Below are positions 48,537 to 58,934 of a stretch of 64,000 nt of DNA, one piece after another. Every line of letters begins with the position of its first letter. Position 1 is the first letter of the stretch. Made by a program: the position numbers and the translations under genes. The stretch covers positions 62,001 through 126,000 of the forward strand of contig JAUIMC010000010.1 of the NCBI GenBank assembly GCA_030433215.1. The letters are read 5' to 3'. The notes under the pieces are model-generated. The model did not search any database. It was not told the DNA's origin and worked only from the letters and a program-made list of their open reading frames with translations. The DNA is from Alphaproteobacteria bacterium. GTDB lineage: Bacteria; Pseudomonadota; Alphaproteobacteria; Caulobacterales; Parvularculaceae.

Positions 48537-50227
48537 GACCCTCCGGACGTTTCCGCTGGCGCGAGCACGTAAATCGTTAGCGTCACCTGATGGCCCTTGG
48601 AGTAGTTGAGCCCGTCTATCACCGCAAGCGGCGTGACGGCGGCGCCCTTGAGAGAGGCTCTAAACGCGGCCTCTTCGCGCTGTTCGATGATCGCCGCGCT
48701 GACCGCGCCGGCGCGCAGGCGCGCCGCGGCGTCTTCCGCATCGATCAGCATTGTGTCCGCGCCGAGAAGGAAGACCGCCGACGGCTCGGAATAGCCCGCG
48801 AGCGCGACGGGCGCGCGGGCGTCGTGGATCGGGCGCCGGTCGGTCAGTTCCAGCGCTGCGGAAAGGCGCGGCGCGATGGCGAGGGGCGCGAGGCCGGGCA
48901 GGATCGCGCCCAGCAGCGTCCAGGCGTAAAGCGCGGCGAGGAAAGAGGCCGCGATGGCGCCTTTGACCGCGCGGCCGCGCCAGAAAAGGACGGCGATCGC
49001 GAGCGCCGCGAGGCCGGTGATCCCGGCGGCGGCGAAACAGAGCGCGCGCAGCGGCGTGTCGCTGAAGACGAAAGGCGGCAGCGCAAGGAGCGCCGCCATC
49101 GCCAGTCCCGCGACGGCGTAAAGGAGCGCGCTCGCCCGGCGGACCCAGCCGGGGCGAACGCCGCTCGCCGCCGCCCGCGCCGCCATGATCGCCAGCGCCG
49201 GATAAAGCGGCATGACGTAATGGGGCAGTTTCGTTGCGGCGATTTCGAACACGATCCAGGCCGGGACCAACCAGGCGAGGAGGAAAGCGGCGCGCCAGTC
49301 CGCCCGCTCGCGCCAGATCTGAATGAGGCCGGGCAGGATCAGCGCCGCCGCCGGCCAGAATAAAAGCGCCAGCAGCAAGGTGTGATAGCCCGGCGGGCCC
49401 ACATGGCCTTCCTGCGCGTCGCCGACCTTGCCGAGCATGTCGCCGCCGAGGGCTTCTGCGAAAAACCGGCCGTCGGTCGCCAGCCCGATGGCGAAGCCCC
49501 ATGGCAAAACCATCAGTATAAAGAGGATAGACCCGGTGACAGGACGAAGGGCGCGAACCCAGTCGAGGCGCCATCCGCTAGAGGCGAGGCCGGCGCCGGT
49601 GAGGAAAGAGATCATCAGCGCGATCGGGCCTTTGACGAGCGCGGCGGCGCCGTGTGCGCCCCAGAACGCCAGGGCCATCGGCCAGCCCGGTTTTCGTCCC
49701 TCGCGGACTGCGCCGAAGAGATGCAGGAAAGCGTATTGCGCCATGGCGACGAGGCCCAAGAGCACGCCGTCGGTCTTGGCGATGGTGGCTTCTGCGGCGA
49801 CCATGGGCGCGCTTGCGAGGAGAAGCCCGGCGATGAGCCCGGTGCGCGCGTCATAGGCGCGCGCGCCCGCGAGGAAGGTGAAGATCGCCGCGATGACGGC
49901 GCCGATTACCGAGGGGATGCGATAAGCCCAGATCTCGCGCGCTTCCACCGATGACAGGGTCGTTACGCTCGCCGCCTGGAGCCAGTGGATGCCGGCGGGC
50001 TTCTTGTTGCGCTCCCGGTCCTGAAAGCGGATCGTCACATAGTCGCCGCTCTCGATCATCTGCGCGGTCGCCTGCGCGAAACGCGCCTCGTCGCGGTCGA
50101 GCGGCGGCAGGGCGAAAAGCCCCGCAAGCGCTGTGACGAGCGCGAAAGACGCAACACAAAACAGGGAAAGGCGCCATGTCATCGGCGCGCCCGGCTTCAT
50201 GCGCGGCGCCGCGTTTGTGTCGGACAT
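48533..50227 (-). CDS. GT39/ArnT-like glycosyltransferase
   Basis: LFALPPLDRDEARFAQATAQMIESGDYVTIRFQDRERNKKPAGIHWLQAA; multi-TM. Confidence 0.9.
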   Translation of the reverse strand: MSDTNAAPRMKPGAPMTWRLSLFCVASFALVTALAGLFALPPLDRDEARFAQATAQMIESGDYVTIRFQDRERNKKPAGIHWLQAASVTTLSSVEAREIWAYRIPSVIGAVIAAIFTFLAGARAYDARTGLIAGLLLASAPMVAAEATIAKTDGVLLGLVAMAQYAFLHLFGAVREGRKPGWPMALAFWGAHGAAALVKGPIALMISFLTGAGLASSGWRLDWVRALRPVTGSILFILMVLPWGFAIGLATDGRFFAEALGGDMLGKVGDAQEGHVGPPGYHTLLLALLFWPAAALILPGLIQIWRERADWRAAFLLAWLVPAWIVFEIAATKLPHYVMPLYPALAIMAARAAASGVRPGWVRRASALLYAVAGLAMAALLALPPFVFSDTPLRALCFAAAGITGLAALAIAVLFWRGRAVKGAIAASFLAALYAWTLLGAILPGLAPLAIAPRLSAALELTDRRPIHDARAPVALAGYSEPSAVFLLGADTMLIDAEDAAARLRAGAVSAAIIEQREEAAFRASLKGAAVTPLAVIDGLNYSKGHQVTLTIYVLAPAETSGGS

Positions 50228-50323
50228 GGTGAAGGACCCCTCATGGCGGCGGACCGTAACGGCATCCGCCTGACTTGTCTCGCCTGCGCGCAAAGACGGG
50301 TGACCCCCGCGGCGGCTTCGTTT

Positions 50324-51076
50324 ATGAGCGTTGTCATGACTGATGCGCCGTCTCTTACGCCAGCGATCAGCGTTGTCGCGCCCATGCATAACGAGGCCGG
50401 CGGCGCCGGCGCCCTTGCGGCTGAAATTGCAGCGGCGCTCGACGGGGTCGATCACGAGATCATTCTCGTCGATGATGCGTCGACCGACGGCACGCTGGCT
50501 GTGTTGAAAGCGGCGCGGGCCGAACTGCCGCAGCTGCGCATCCTGCGTCATGAAAAGAACGCCGGACAAAGCCGCGCGGTGCGGACCGGCGTCCTGGCGG
50601 CGCGGGGCGCAGTGATCGCAACCCTCGACGGCGACGGCCAGAACGACCCGGCGGACATTCCCGCGCTCTATCGTCTGCTCCGGGAATCGAACGGGCGCCT
50701 CGCCATGGTCGCCGGGGAGCGGCAGGGGCGCCAGGATTCGGCGGCGAAGAAATCCGCCTCGCGCGCCGCCAACGCCATCCGGAAGTCGCTCCTGAAAGAC
50801 GGCGCGTCGGATACGGGATGCGGCCTCAAGGTTTTCCGCCGGGATGCGTTTTTGCGCCTCCCCTATTTCGACCACATGCACCGTTATTTGCCGGCGCTGA
50901 TGGCGCGCGAGGGCTTTGGCGTCGGCTTCGCGCCGGTGTCCCATCGCGCGCGCGCGCACGGGACCTCGAAATATACGAATATCGGGCGCGCGCTCGTGGC
51001 GGTGCGCGATCTCATGGGCGTCATGTGGTTAAGGGCGCGGGCCAGGCCGCCTGGCGACATCAGCGAGGAGGCGTAA
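50324..51076 (+). CDS. Glycosyltransferase family 2 (DPM1/ArnC-like)
   Basis: ISVVAPMHNEAGGAGALAAEI...ILVDDASTDGTLAVL...ATLDGDGQNDPADIPAL...DTGCGLKVFRRDAF. Confidence 0.9.
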   Translation: MSVVMTDAPSLTPAISVVAPMHNEAGGAGALAAEIAAALDGVDHEIILVDDASTDGTLAVLKAARAELPQLRILRHEKNAGQSRAVRTGVLAARGAVIATLDGDGQNDPADIPALYRLLRESNGRLAMVAGERQGRQDSAAKKSASRAANAIRKSLLKDGASDTGCGLKVFRRDAFLRLPYFDHMHRYLPALMAREGFGVGFAPVSHRARAHGTSKYTNIGRALVAVRDLMGVMWLRARARPPGDISEEA

Positions 51077-51207
51077 TGGATGCGCTTGATATTGTGGCCG
51101 GATTTCCATTTTGGTCCCGGCGCGCGCCCGTGTTAAGCTTAAGGCCGGTAGGGGCCGCCGGGCAGGGTATGCCGTGGGGAGCGGCGTGAGGAAGGAACGG
51201 TAATTCC

Positions 51208-51621
51208 ATGTATCAGATGTTTCCATTGCTGGCGTTCAGCCTTGTTGTTTACGCCGTTCTGTCCCTGACAGGCGCGGCGGGCCAATTTTGGTACGATACG
51301 GTGGTCCTTGAGCTGACCATGGTGTCCGGCGAGATCTGGACGGTCACCGGCGGCGACATTTTCCTGCTGGTGAGCATGGGCCTCCTCTTTGTCGAGCTTT
51401 TGCGCTCCACCAAGACCGGCTCCGAATCGATCATGAATCACGCCCTGTCCGTGGTCGTGTTCATCGTTTCCCTGCTTTTGTTCATTATCGTCAAAGGCTT
51501 CGGGAATTCGGTCTTCTTCCTGTTCATGACCATGACCTTCCTCGATTTCATGGCCGGCTTTATCGTCACCACGGTGACGGCGCGGCGCGATCTCTCAGTG
51601 GGCGGCGGCCTTTCCGCTTAG
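51208..51621 (+). CDS. Conserved membrane protein of unknown function
   Basis: Four TM segments; 137 aa; downstream of the GT2 gene. Confidence 0.75.
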   Translation: MYQMFPLLAFSLVVYAVLSLTGAAGQFWYDTVVLELTMVSGEIWTVTGGDIFLLVSMGLLFVELLRSTKTGSESIMNHALSVVVFIVSLLLFIIVKGFGNSVFFLFMTMTFLDFMAGFIVTTVTARRDLSVGGGLSA

Positions 51622-51678
51622 CTGGCGTCACGCCTCGATTGAGGCGCCAAGACCGGCAAAACGGATCGGCGTCAGGAT

Positions 51679-51939
51679 CTAGGCGTAAAGGTCCAGGGTT
51701 TGCGGCCCGTCAGGGCGCGCCAGAAGGCGCGTTTGCCCATAGGCATTGTGCGCCAGGAGGGCGGCAAGGCTGCTTGAGGGCCGCGCCGGGGAAACAGCCA
51801 GGACCGGCGTAGAGGCGGCTTCCGGGGCCAGAGATGGCGCCGGGGCATGCCGCACGAGGGCGGGAAGGTTAAGACTTCGTTTCACCCCCGCCGCCAAGGC
51901 AAGTTTCGCGCCGGAAGTATTGCTTAATGTGCGGCGCAC
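51679..51939 (-). CDS. Small hypothetical protein, Ala/Pro-rich, GTG start
   Basis: 86 aa ORF in an otherwise empty gap; C-terminal RLLARPDGPQTLDLYA is non-low-complexity. Confidence 0.35.
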   Translation of the reverse strand: MRRTLSNTSGAKLALAAGVKRSLNLPALVRHAPAPSLAPEAASTPVLAVSPARPSSSLAALLAHNAYGQTRLLARPDGPQTLDLYA

Positions 51940-52001
51940 CCTTCAAATTTTATTTACGGCTTTGCGCCTAATCTTCGGACCCAGACAGGTGAGTGGGTTT
52001 G

Positions 52002-53789
52002 ATGGCTGACAACGCGAAGGCGTTTTCCTTGAAGCATGGGCAGGACTCCGTGACCAACGGAACGACCGGTTCTCCGGCCGCCCGGACGGCGCGCGGCCTT
52101 TCCGAAGCCGATTATGAGGCAGGCGAAAGCGGCGAGCGCGGCCTTCAGACCATGTTCGAATATGATCCAGAAGGCGGCGGGCTGAAATGGTCCGACGACG
52201 ACGCTGCGGCGCGCATTTTCGGCGTGACGTCTGGCGAGGTCGCGGCCACGGTCGACGCCTTCTCCGCGCGCATCATGGGCCAGGAGGACGAGGCCCGTGC
52301 TGCGGCTTTCGCCGGCGATCGCCCCAGCTATTCGTGCGAATACCGGCTGAAACGTCCCGACGGCGAGGGCCATTGGGTCGAGGAGCGCGGCGGCTGGATC
52401 GGCTACGGCTCGGGACGGCGCCTCATCAGCATCATTCGCTCTATCGAGAGCCGCAAGCGCCGCGAGCAACAATTGTCCTGGCTTGCGGTCAATGACGAAC
52501 TGACCGGGCATCTCAACCGCGCCCATCTCAGGAAGGCGCTCGAAGAGACCATTGCGGAACTGATCGCCGAAGGCAGGGCCGGCGCCTATTTCATGGTCGG
52601 CATCGACGATCTTGGCGCGGTCAACGCGGATTTCGGTTTTGAAGCCGCCGACAAGGTGATCGCCGAAGTCGGCGCGCGCCTCGCGAGCGTACTCGGCCCT
52701 GAAGATAAGATCGGCCGCGTCGCCGGCACCAAATTCGGCATCGTCATCGCCGAAAGCGACGCCGACTATATGCGCCAGATCTGCGTGCGGCTGTTGAACG
52801 TCGTGCGCGAAAGCGTGATCGAAACCAAGGGCGGCGCCGTCGCCGCTTCCGTTTGCCTCGGGGCCGTTCATCTGCCGGAGCAGGCGGACGCCTCCAACAT
52901 CGCCATGACCCGCGCGGAGGCCGCGCTCGATGCGGCCAAGCGCATCGGCAAATCGAGCTGGGCGGCTTTCACCGACAAGACCGACGTCGTCTCCCAGCGC
53001 CGGCGCAACACCCACATGTCGGACGTGATCCTGACCGCGCTCAATGAACGCCGGGTGCGGCTCGCCTTTCAGCCGATCGTTTCCGATCTCGACGAGGCGC
53101 CGAAAAAATTCGAATGCCTTATCCGCATGAACGGCGTCGACGGCCAGAATATTCCGGCCCCGGAATTCATTCCGGCTGCGGAGCGTCTCGGTCTTGTCCA
53201 CCTTCTCGACCGGCGCGTTCTCGAGCTTGCGCTCAATACGCTCGCCATCTGCCCGAACATCCATCTCAATGTGAACATCTCCATGGAGACGGTGAAGGAT
53301 TTCGTCTGGGCGGAAGGCTATATCGCGCTGTTGCGCTCCAATCAGGAGCTGGCCCGACGGATCACGGTGGAGCTCACCGAAACCCAGGTCATCGACGCCA
53401 TCGACGCGTCCATCGAGTTCGTGTCGGAGATCAAGAAGCTGGGATGCTGCTTCGCGATTGACGATTTCGGCGCGGGGTACACCTCGTTCCGCAATCTCAA
53501 GGCCATGGACATCGACATCCTGAAGATCGACGGGTCTTTCGTGACCGGCGTTTCCTCGTCGCGCGAAAATCAGCTTTTCGTCCGCACGCTTCTCGACCTC
53601 GCCCGCAATTTCGGCATGCAGACCGTGGCGGAATGGGTCGACAACGAGGCCGATGCGATGCTCCTGAAAGGCCTTGGCGTCGACTATCTGCAAGGCTTCC
53701 TGATCGGCAAGCCGGAGACCAATCCGGACTGGCTGCCGGACGGCGCGCCGAACGATCCGCCCCAGCGCATCGAGCGCAATCAGTCCTAA
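52002..53789 (+). CDS. PAS + degenerate GGDEF + EAL domain cyclic-di-GMP protein
   Basis: AGTKFGIV in place of GGDEF; EAL motif as FECLIRM; NVNIS, ELTETQ, FAIDDFGAGYTSF, ILKIDGSFV, DYLQGFLIGKP retained. Confidence 0.92.
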   Translation: MADNAKAFSLKHGQDSVTNGTTGSPAARTARGLSEADYEAGESGERGLQTMFEYDPEGGGLKWSDDDAAARIFGVTSGEVAATVDAFSARIMGQEDEARAAAFAGDRPSYSCEYRLKRPDGEGHWVEERGGWIGYGSGRRLISIIRSIESRKRREQQLSWLAVNDELTGHLNRAHLRKALEETIAELIAEGRAGAYFMVGIDDLGAVNADFGFEAADKVIAEVGARLASVLGPEDKIGRVAGTKFGIVIAESDADYMRQICVRLLNVVRESVIETKGGAVAASVCLGAVHLPEQADASNIAMTRAEAALDAAKRIGKSSWAAFTDKTDVVSQRRRNTHMSDVILTALNERRVRLAFQPIVSDLDEAPKKFECLIRMNGVDGQNIPAPEFIPAAERLGLVHLLDRRVLELALNTLAICPNIHLNVNISMETVKDFVWAEGYIALLRSNQELARRITVELTETQVIDAIDASIEFVSEIKKLGCCFAIDDFGAGYTSFRNLKAMDIDILKIDGSFVTGVSSSRENQLFVRTLLDLARNFGMQTVAEWVDNEADAMLLKGLGVDYLQGFLIGKPETNPDWLPDGAPNDPPQRIERNQS

Positions 53790-53814
53790 GCAGGAACGAA
53801 AAGCGGTTTGCCGC

Positions 53815-54429
53815 TTACTCGTCGCCGCCTTCAAGTTTGTCGAGCTTGCGTTGCAAGGCTTCGACCTGCGCCTTCAACGCATCGATATTGGGATCTTCCT
53901 TGGCCTCGTCGCCAGGCTTCGGCGCCGGCGTCGCGCGTTGCGGCGAATAGGAAGGCCCGAGCGGCGAGAACATTTTCATCGCCTGCTCGTAAAGCTCCAT
54001 ATTCTTCCTGACGCTCTCTTCGAACATCGCATAGCCCGGCGCGCCGCCGAAGGCGTCGCGCATGCGCCCGCGCATTTCTTCCTGATTGCGCGAGAACGCA
54101 TCCATGCTCATTTCGAGATAGGACGGCACGAAGGTCTGAAGGCTGTCGCCATAGAATTTGATCAGTTGGCGGAGGAACTGGATCGGCAGAAGGTTCTGCC
54201 CCTTGCTCTCTTCCTCGAAAATGATCTGGGTCAGCACCGAGCGCGTGATGTCGTCGCCGGACTTGGCGTCAAAGACGACGAAGTCCTCGCCTTCCTTCAC
54301 CATGTCGGCGAGGAAATCGAGCGTCACGTAAGACGAGGTCGCGGTGTTGTAGAGACGACGGTTTGCGTATTTCTTGATGACGACCGCGTCGCCGTCGTTT
54401 TTGGTGCGTCCTTTGGTCTTTTCAGTCAT
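53815..54429 (-). CDS. phaR: Polyhydroxyalkanoate synthesis repressor PhaR
   Basis: VVIKKYANRRLYNTATSSYVTLDFLADMVKEGEDFVVFDAKSGDDITRSVLTQIIFEEE. Confidence 0.96.
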   Translation of the reverse strand: MTEKTKGRTKNDGDAVVIKKYANRRLYNTATSSYVTLDFLADMVKEGEDFVVFDAKSGDDITRSVLTQIIFEEESKGQNLLPIQFLRQLIKFYGDSLQTFVPSYLEMSMDAFSRNQEEMRGRMRDAFGGAPGYAMFEESVRKNMELYEQAMKMFSPLGPSYSPQRATPAPKPGDEAKEDPNIDALKAQVEALQRKLDKLEGGDE

Positions 54430-54577
54430 ACGAGCCTTCCCTCCCGCGCTTTTGCGGCGCCGCCGAAAAACTGCGGCGCTGCAGCGCAGATTTTGTGCGC
54501 TTGCTAATCCTGCTATACCATGAAATTAAGATTTGCCCACGCGTTAACGTCAAGTTTTCCGCGCGGTAAGTCTTTGA

Positions 54578-55837
<1,260 letters not shown>

Positions 55838-55885
55838 GACGCATCACGGCGAAGACGCGGTAAAAAACAAGAGGGAGAAACCAAG

Positions 55886-56611
55886 ATGACGAGGACGGCG
55901 ATCGTTACCGGCGGCACGCGCGGCATCGGCCATGCAATCTCGCTGGCGCTGAAGGAAAAAGGCTGCAAGGTCGCGGCGACCTATGCAGGCAATGACGAAG
56001 CGGCGGCGAAGTTCAAGGAAGAAACGGGCATCGCGGTCTTCAAGTGGGATGTGGGCGACTATGAAGCCTGCAAGGCCGGCGTCGCCGAAGTCGAGGCGGC
56101 GCACGGGCCCACCGACATACTCGTCAACAACGCCGGCATCACGCGGGACGCCATGTTCCACAAGATGACCCCGGATCAGTGGTCGCAGGTGATGCGCGCC
56201 GATCTCGACAGCGTCTTCAACATGGCTCACCAGGTGTTTCCGGGCATGCGCGAGCGCGGCTTCGGGCGCATCATCAACATCGCCTCCATCAACGGCCAGA
56301 AAGGCCAGATGGGCCAGGCCAACTACTCCGCGGCGAAAGCGGGGATGATCGGCTTCACCCGCGCGCTCGCCCAGGAAGGCGCGCGCAAGGGCGTCACCGT
56401 CAACGCCGTCGCGCCGGGCTATATCGCAACGGACATGGTCGCGGCGATGGAGGAGAAAGTCCTGCAGTCGATCGTCGCGCAGGTGCCGGTTGGCCGCCTC
56501 GGCGAGGCCGGCGAGATCGGCCATTGCGTCGCGTTCCTCGCGGACGAGAAATCGGGCTTCATCACCGGCTCGGTCCTGACCGCCAATGGCGGCCAGTATA
56601 TCGCCGCCTGA
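55886..56611 (+). CDS. phaB: Acetoacetyl-CoA reductase
   Basis: SDR: TAIVTGGTRGIGHAISLAL, NNAGITRDAMFHKM, YSAAKAGMIGFTRALAQE. Confidence 0.95.
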   Translation: MTRTAIVTGGTRGIGHAISLALKEKGCKVAATYAGNDEAAAKFKEETGIAVFKWDVGDYEACKAGVAEVEAAHGPTDILVNNAGITRDAMFHKMTPDQWSQVMRADLDSVFNMAHQVFPGMRERGFGRIINIASINGQKGQMGQANYSAAKAGMIGFTRALAQEGARKGVTVNAVAPGYIATDMVAAMEEKVLQSIVAQVPVGRLGEAGEIGHCVAFLADEKSGFITGSVLTANGGQYIAA

Positions 56612-56635
56612 CGGGCCGTGCGCCCTGGAATCAAA

Positions 56636-56675
56636 GGGCTCCGGACCGGAAAATCCCGGTCCGGAGCCCTTTTTT
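56636..56675 (+). terminator. Rho-independent terminator after phaB
   Basis: GGGCTCCGGACCGG-AAAATC-CCGGTCCGGAGCCC-TTTTTT. Confidence 0.93.
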
Positions 56676-56707
56676 CACCAAAATCCGCCTGTAGGATGCG
56701 CAGGATT

Positions 56708-57613
56708 ATGGTTCGTGCGCATCCTTTGACCCGTTCCTTCCGGGGACGGCTGGCTGGTGTTGCGCTCGCCGCGCTGGCGGCGGGCGGGTTTGCGCATGCT
56801 CAGGATCCTCAAGCCGGGGATGCGTCGGAGGAAACGGTCTCGCAGCTGTCGCTGCTTGCTCAGAGCGCTGACAATCCGTTTTCCGCGCTGGTCGGCAAGC
56901 GCCGCGAGCGCAGCACTTTCGAAGACCAGACCCCGCACGGCGTCGAGCGCTATGTGCTGACCAGCGACGACCGCGCCTTTCTTTTCGAGGAACGCGGAAG
57001 GACAGCGCGCGTGCGCTTCTTATGCCCGCCGGGCGATGCGCGCATCGACTGCCGTCTCGACGCGTCGGGCCCCTCGCCGGAAATTTATCTCCTGACCGCG
57101 ACGCGGGGGCCGCGCGGCGATGTCATTTACAAGACGGACGAAGGCGAGACCCTGCTCCGCATCGCCGCTTATGGCGGGGCCACGGTGTTCTGGCCCGGCG
57201 AGACCCAAGGCATTGCGGCGTCGAAATCCTTTGGCGACGACGAGCCCCTGATGCTGGCGCCGCAAAGCTACGACACGGCGCAGCGGCGCGCCCAGAGCGC
57301 CTCGGCGCAGGTCAGCGCGATTGTGGGCTCGGCGATCTCTTTCGACGTCCGGGCGGGCCAGCGCGCCGCCGGCGCGGCGGTGCTCGCCGACGCCGTGCTC
57401 ACCGCCGCCAAGGGGATCGCCGAGGTCGCCGACGACCCGATCGGCGCGCGCATCATCGCCGAGCGGGTCAGGCGCGTGGCGTTCCTGCCCGGGGCCGCGC
57501 CCGGGGTCGCGCTCAACGGCTCTGTCCTGGAAATTCTCTATGTTCCGAAGCAGGACGTCCGGGGCCGGCCGTCTTCGGCCAAGGTGGCGCATTATCTCGA
57601 ACAGACGCTCTGA
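56708..57613 (+). CDS. DUF4908 family secreted protein
   Basis: RVRFLCPPGDARIDCRLDASG...ATRGPRGDVIYKTDEGETLLRIAAYGGATVFWPGETQGIAASKSFGDD. Confidence 0.85.
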   Translation: MVRAHPLTRSFRGRLAGVALAALAAGGFAHAQDPQAGDASEETVSQLSLLAQSADNPFSALVGKRRERSTFEDQTPHGVERYVLTSDDRAFLFEERGRTARVRFLCPPGDARIDCRLDASGPSPEIYLLTATRGPRGDVIYKTDEGETLLRIAAYGGATVFWPGETQGIAASKSFGDDEPLMLAPQSYDTAQRRAQSASAQVSAIVGSAISFDVRAGQRAAGAAVLADAVLTAAKGIAEVADDPIGARIIAERVRRVAFLPGAAPGVALNGSVLEILYVPKQDVRGRPSSAKVAHYLEQTL

Positions 57614-57702
57614 CCCGGCGCTGGCGGGAATTCGCCCGCCTGTTTAGAAAGTTCGCAGATTTCGGTCTTAAAACAGCCGCATTGAAGGGGAACAGTGACC
57701 GA

Positions 57703-58107
57703 ATGACGAGATCCGCGCCCATAAGGAACCGCGCCAGAGCAAGGGCGTTTTGCGCCCTGCTGGCGGGAGCGGCGCTCGCCGGCGGCGCGGCCGGGCCGGC
57801 GCTCACCGCCCAGTCCTTGAAAGAAATCCGGGCGCAGCGGGCCGAAGAGTCCATGCTCGAAGACCAGGCCGGCTACACCCAGGAGCTGTGCGGCATCCGC
57901 TTCAGCGTTACGATCGACTGGTCGAGCTTCGATCACTGGCCGGAAGGGGCCGATGTGGCGCGCGCCTGCGACCGCGGGCTTTCCGAAATCGAAATGGCGT
58001 GCCGCAATGGCGAGACCCCGCGCGTGTCGCGGTTCATCTGCACCGGCGACGGGTCGGGCTCCCGCTCTAGCGGCGGCGCCATCGAATACGGCGCGAGCCA
58101 GAATTAA
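57703..58107 (+). CDS. Secreted protein of unknown function
   Basis: Signal peptide ARAFCALLAGAALAGGAAGPALTAQS; conserved-looking cysteines CGIRFSVTIDWSSF...ACDRGLSEIEMACRNG. Confidence 0.7.
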   Translation: MTRSAPIRNRARARAFCALLAGAALAGGAAGPALTAQSLKEIRAQRAEESMLEDQAGYTQELCGIRFSVTIDWSSFDHWPEGADVARACDRGLSEIEMACRNGETPRVSRFICTGDGSGSRSSGGAIEYGASQN

Positions 58108-58117
58108 GGCGCGTTTC

Positions 58118-58762
58118 TCACGCGCCGCTGAATTTCTCCAGAATGCCGACACGCACGCCGTCGAACACATATTGCGTCGACAGCGCCATCAACAGCATGC
58201 CGAGGATGCGAGTGATGGCGTTCATGCCTGTGCGCCCGAGAACGTCGCCGATGCGGCTCGCAAAGCCCATGGTGATCACCGCCATGATCAGTACAAGGAT
58301 CATGGCGACGAGCGCCGCCAGCTTGTGCTCGAGATTGGCGCCCGGTCCCATCAGGAGCATGACCGTGGCGATGGCGCCGGGGCCGGCGAGCATCGGGATG
58401 GCCAGCGGAAAGAAGGCGATGCTGTCGCGCGCCGAGGCGCGGGGGCCGGGCGTTTTCGCTTCGGTTTCGCCATCCGGATCGAAGAACATCCGGAAGCCCA
58501 TGATGAACAGGATAATGCCCATGGCGGCCCGGAACGCCGCGAAGCTGACGCCCAGATGATGCAATAGCGCGTTCCCCGCGAGACCGAAAAATAAAAGGAT
58601 GCCGACGGAATAAAGCGCCGCCATCAGCGCGATCTTGAGGCGCGCGCGCGGCAGTTCGCTCTTTGTCAGGGACGCGAAAATCGGCGTCACCAGGATCGGA
58701 TCGATGACGATGAACAGCGTCACGAAAGCCGTTGTGAAAGCGGGCAGGATATCGCCGAGCAT
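58118..58762 (-). CDS. MarC family membrane protein
   Basis: FVTLFIVIDPILVTPIFASLTKS...FPLAIPMLAGPGAIATVMLLMG. Confidence 0.93.
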   Translation of the reverse strand: MLGDILPAFTTAFVTLFIVIDPILVTPIFASLTKSELPRARLKIALMAALYSVGILLFFGLAGNALLHHLGVSFAAFRAAMGIILFIMGFRMFFDPDGETEAKTPGPRASARDSIAFFPLAIPMLAGPGAIATVMLLMGPGANLEHKLAALVAMILVLIMAVITMGFASRIGDVLGRTGMNAITRILGMLLMALSTQYVFDGVRVGILEKFSGA

Positions 58763-58934
58763 GGGGGCTCCTTTTTCCCGCCTTCTGCACAAGTCCCGGC
58801 GCAGAGGCAACCCGCCTTGGAACAAACGCCGGGCGCGCCTGTTAACCAACGAACAGCTTGTGATGAAAAGCTGATTCGCAAGCTTTTTTGGAAGAATTAA
58901 CCGCACTGACTGTAACGCCAGACAGGGGTGACCT

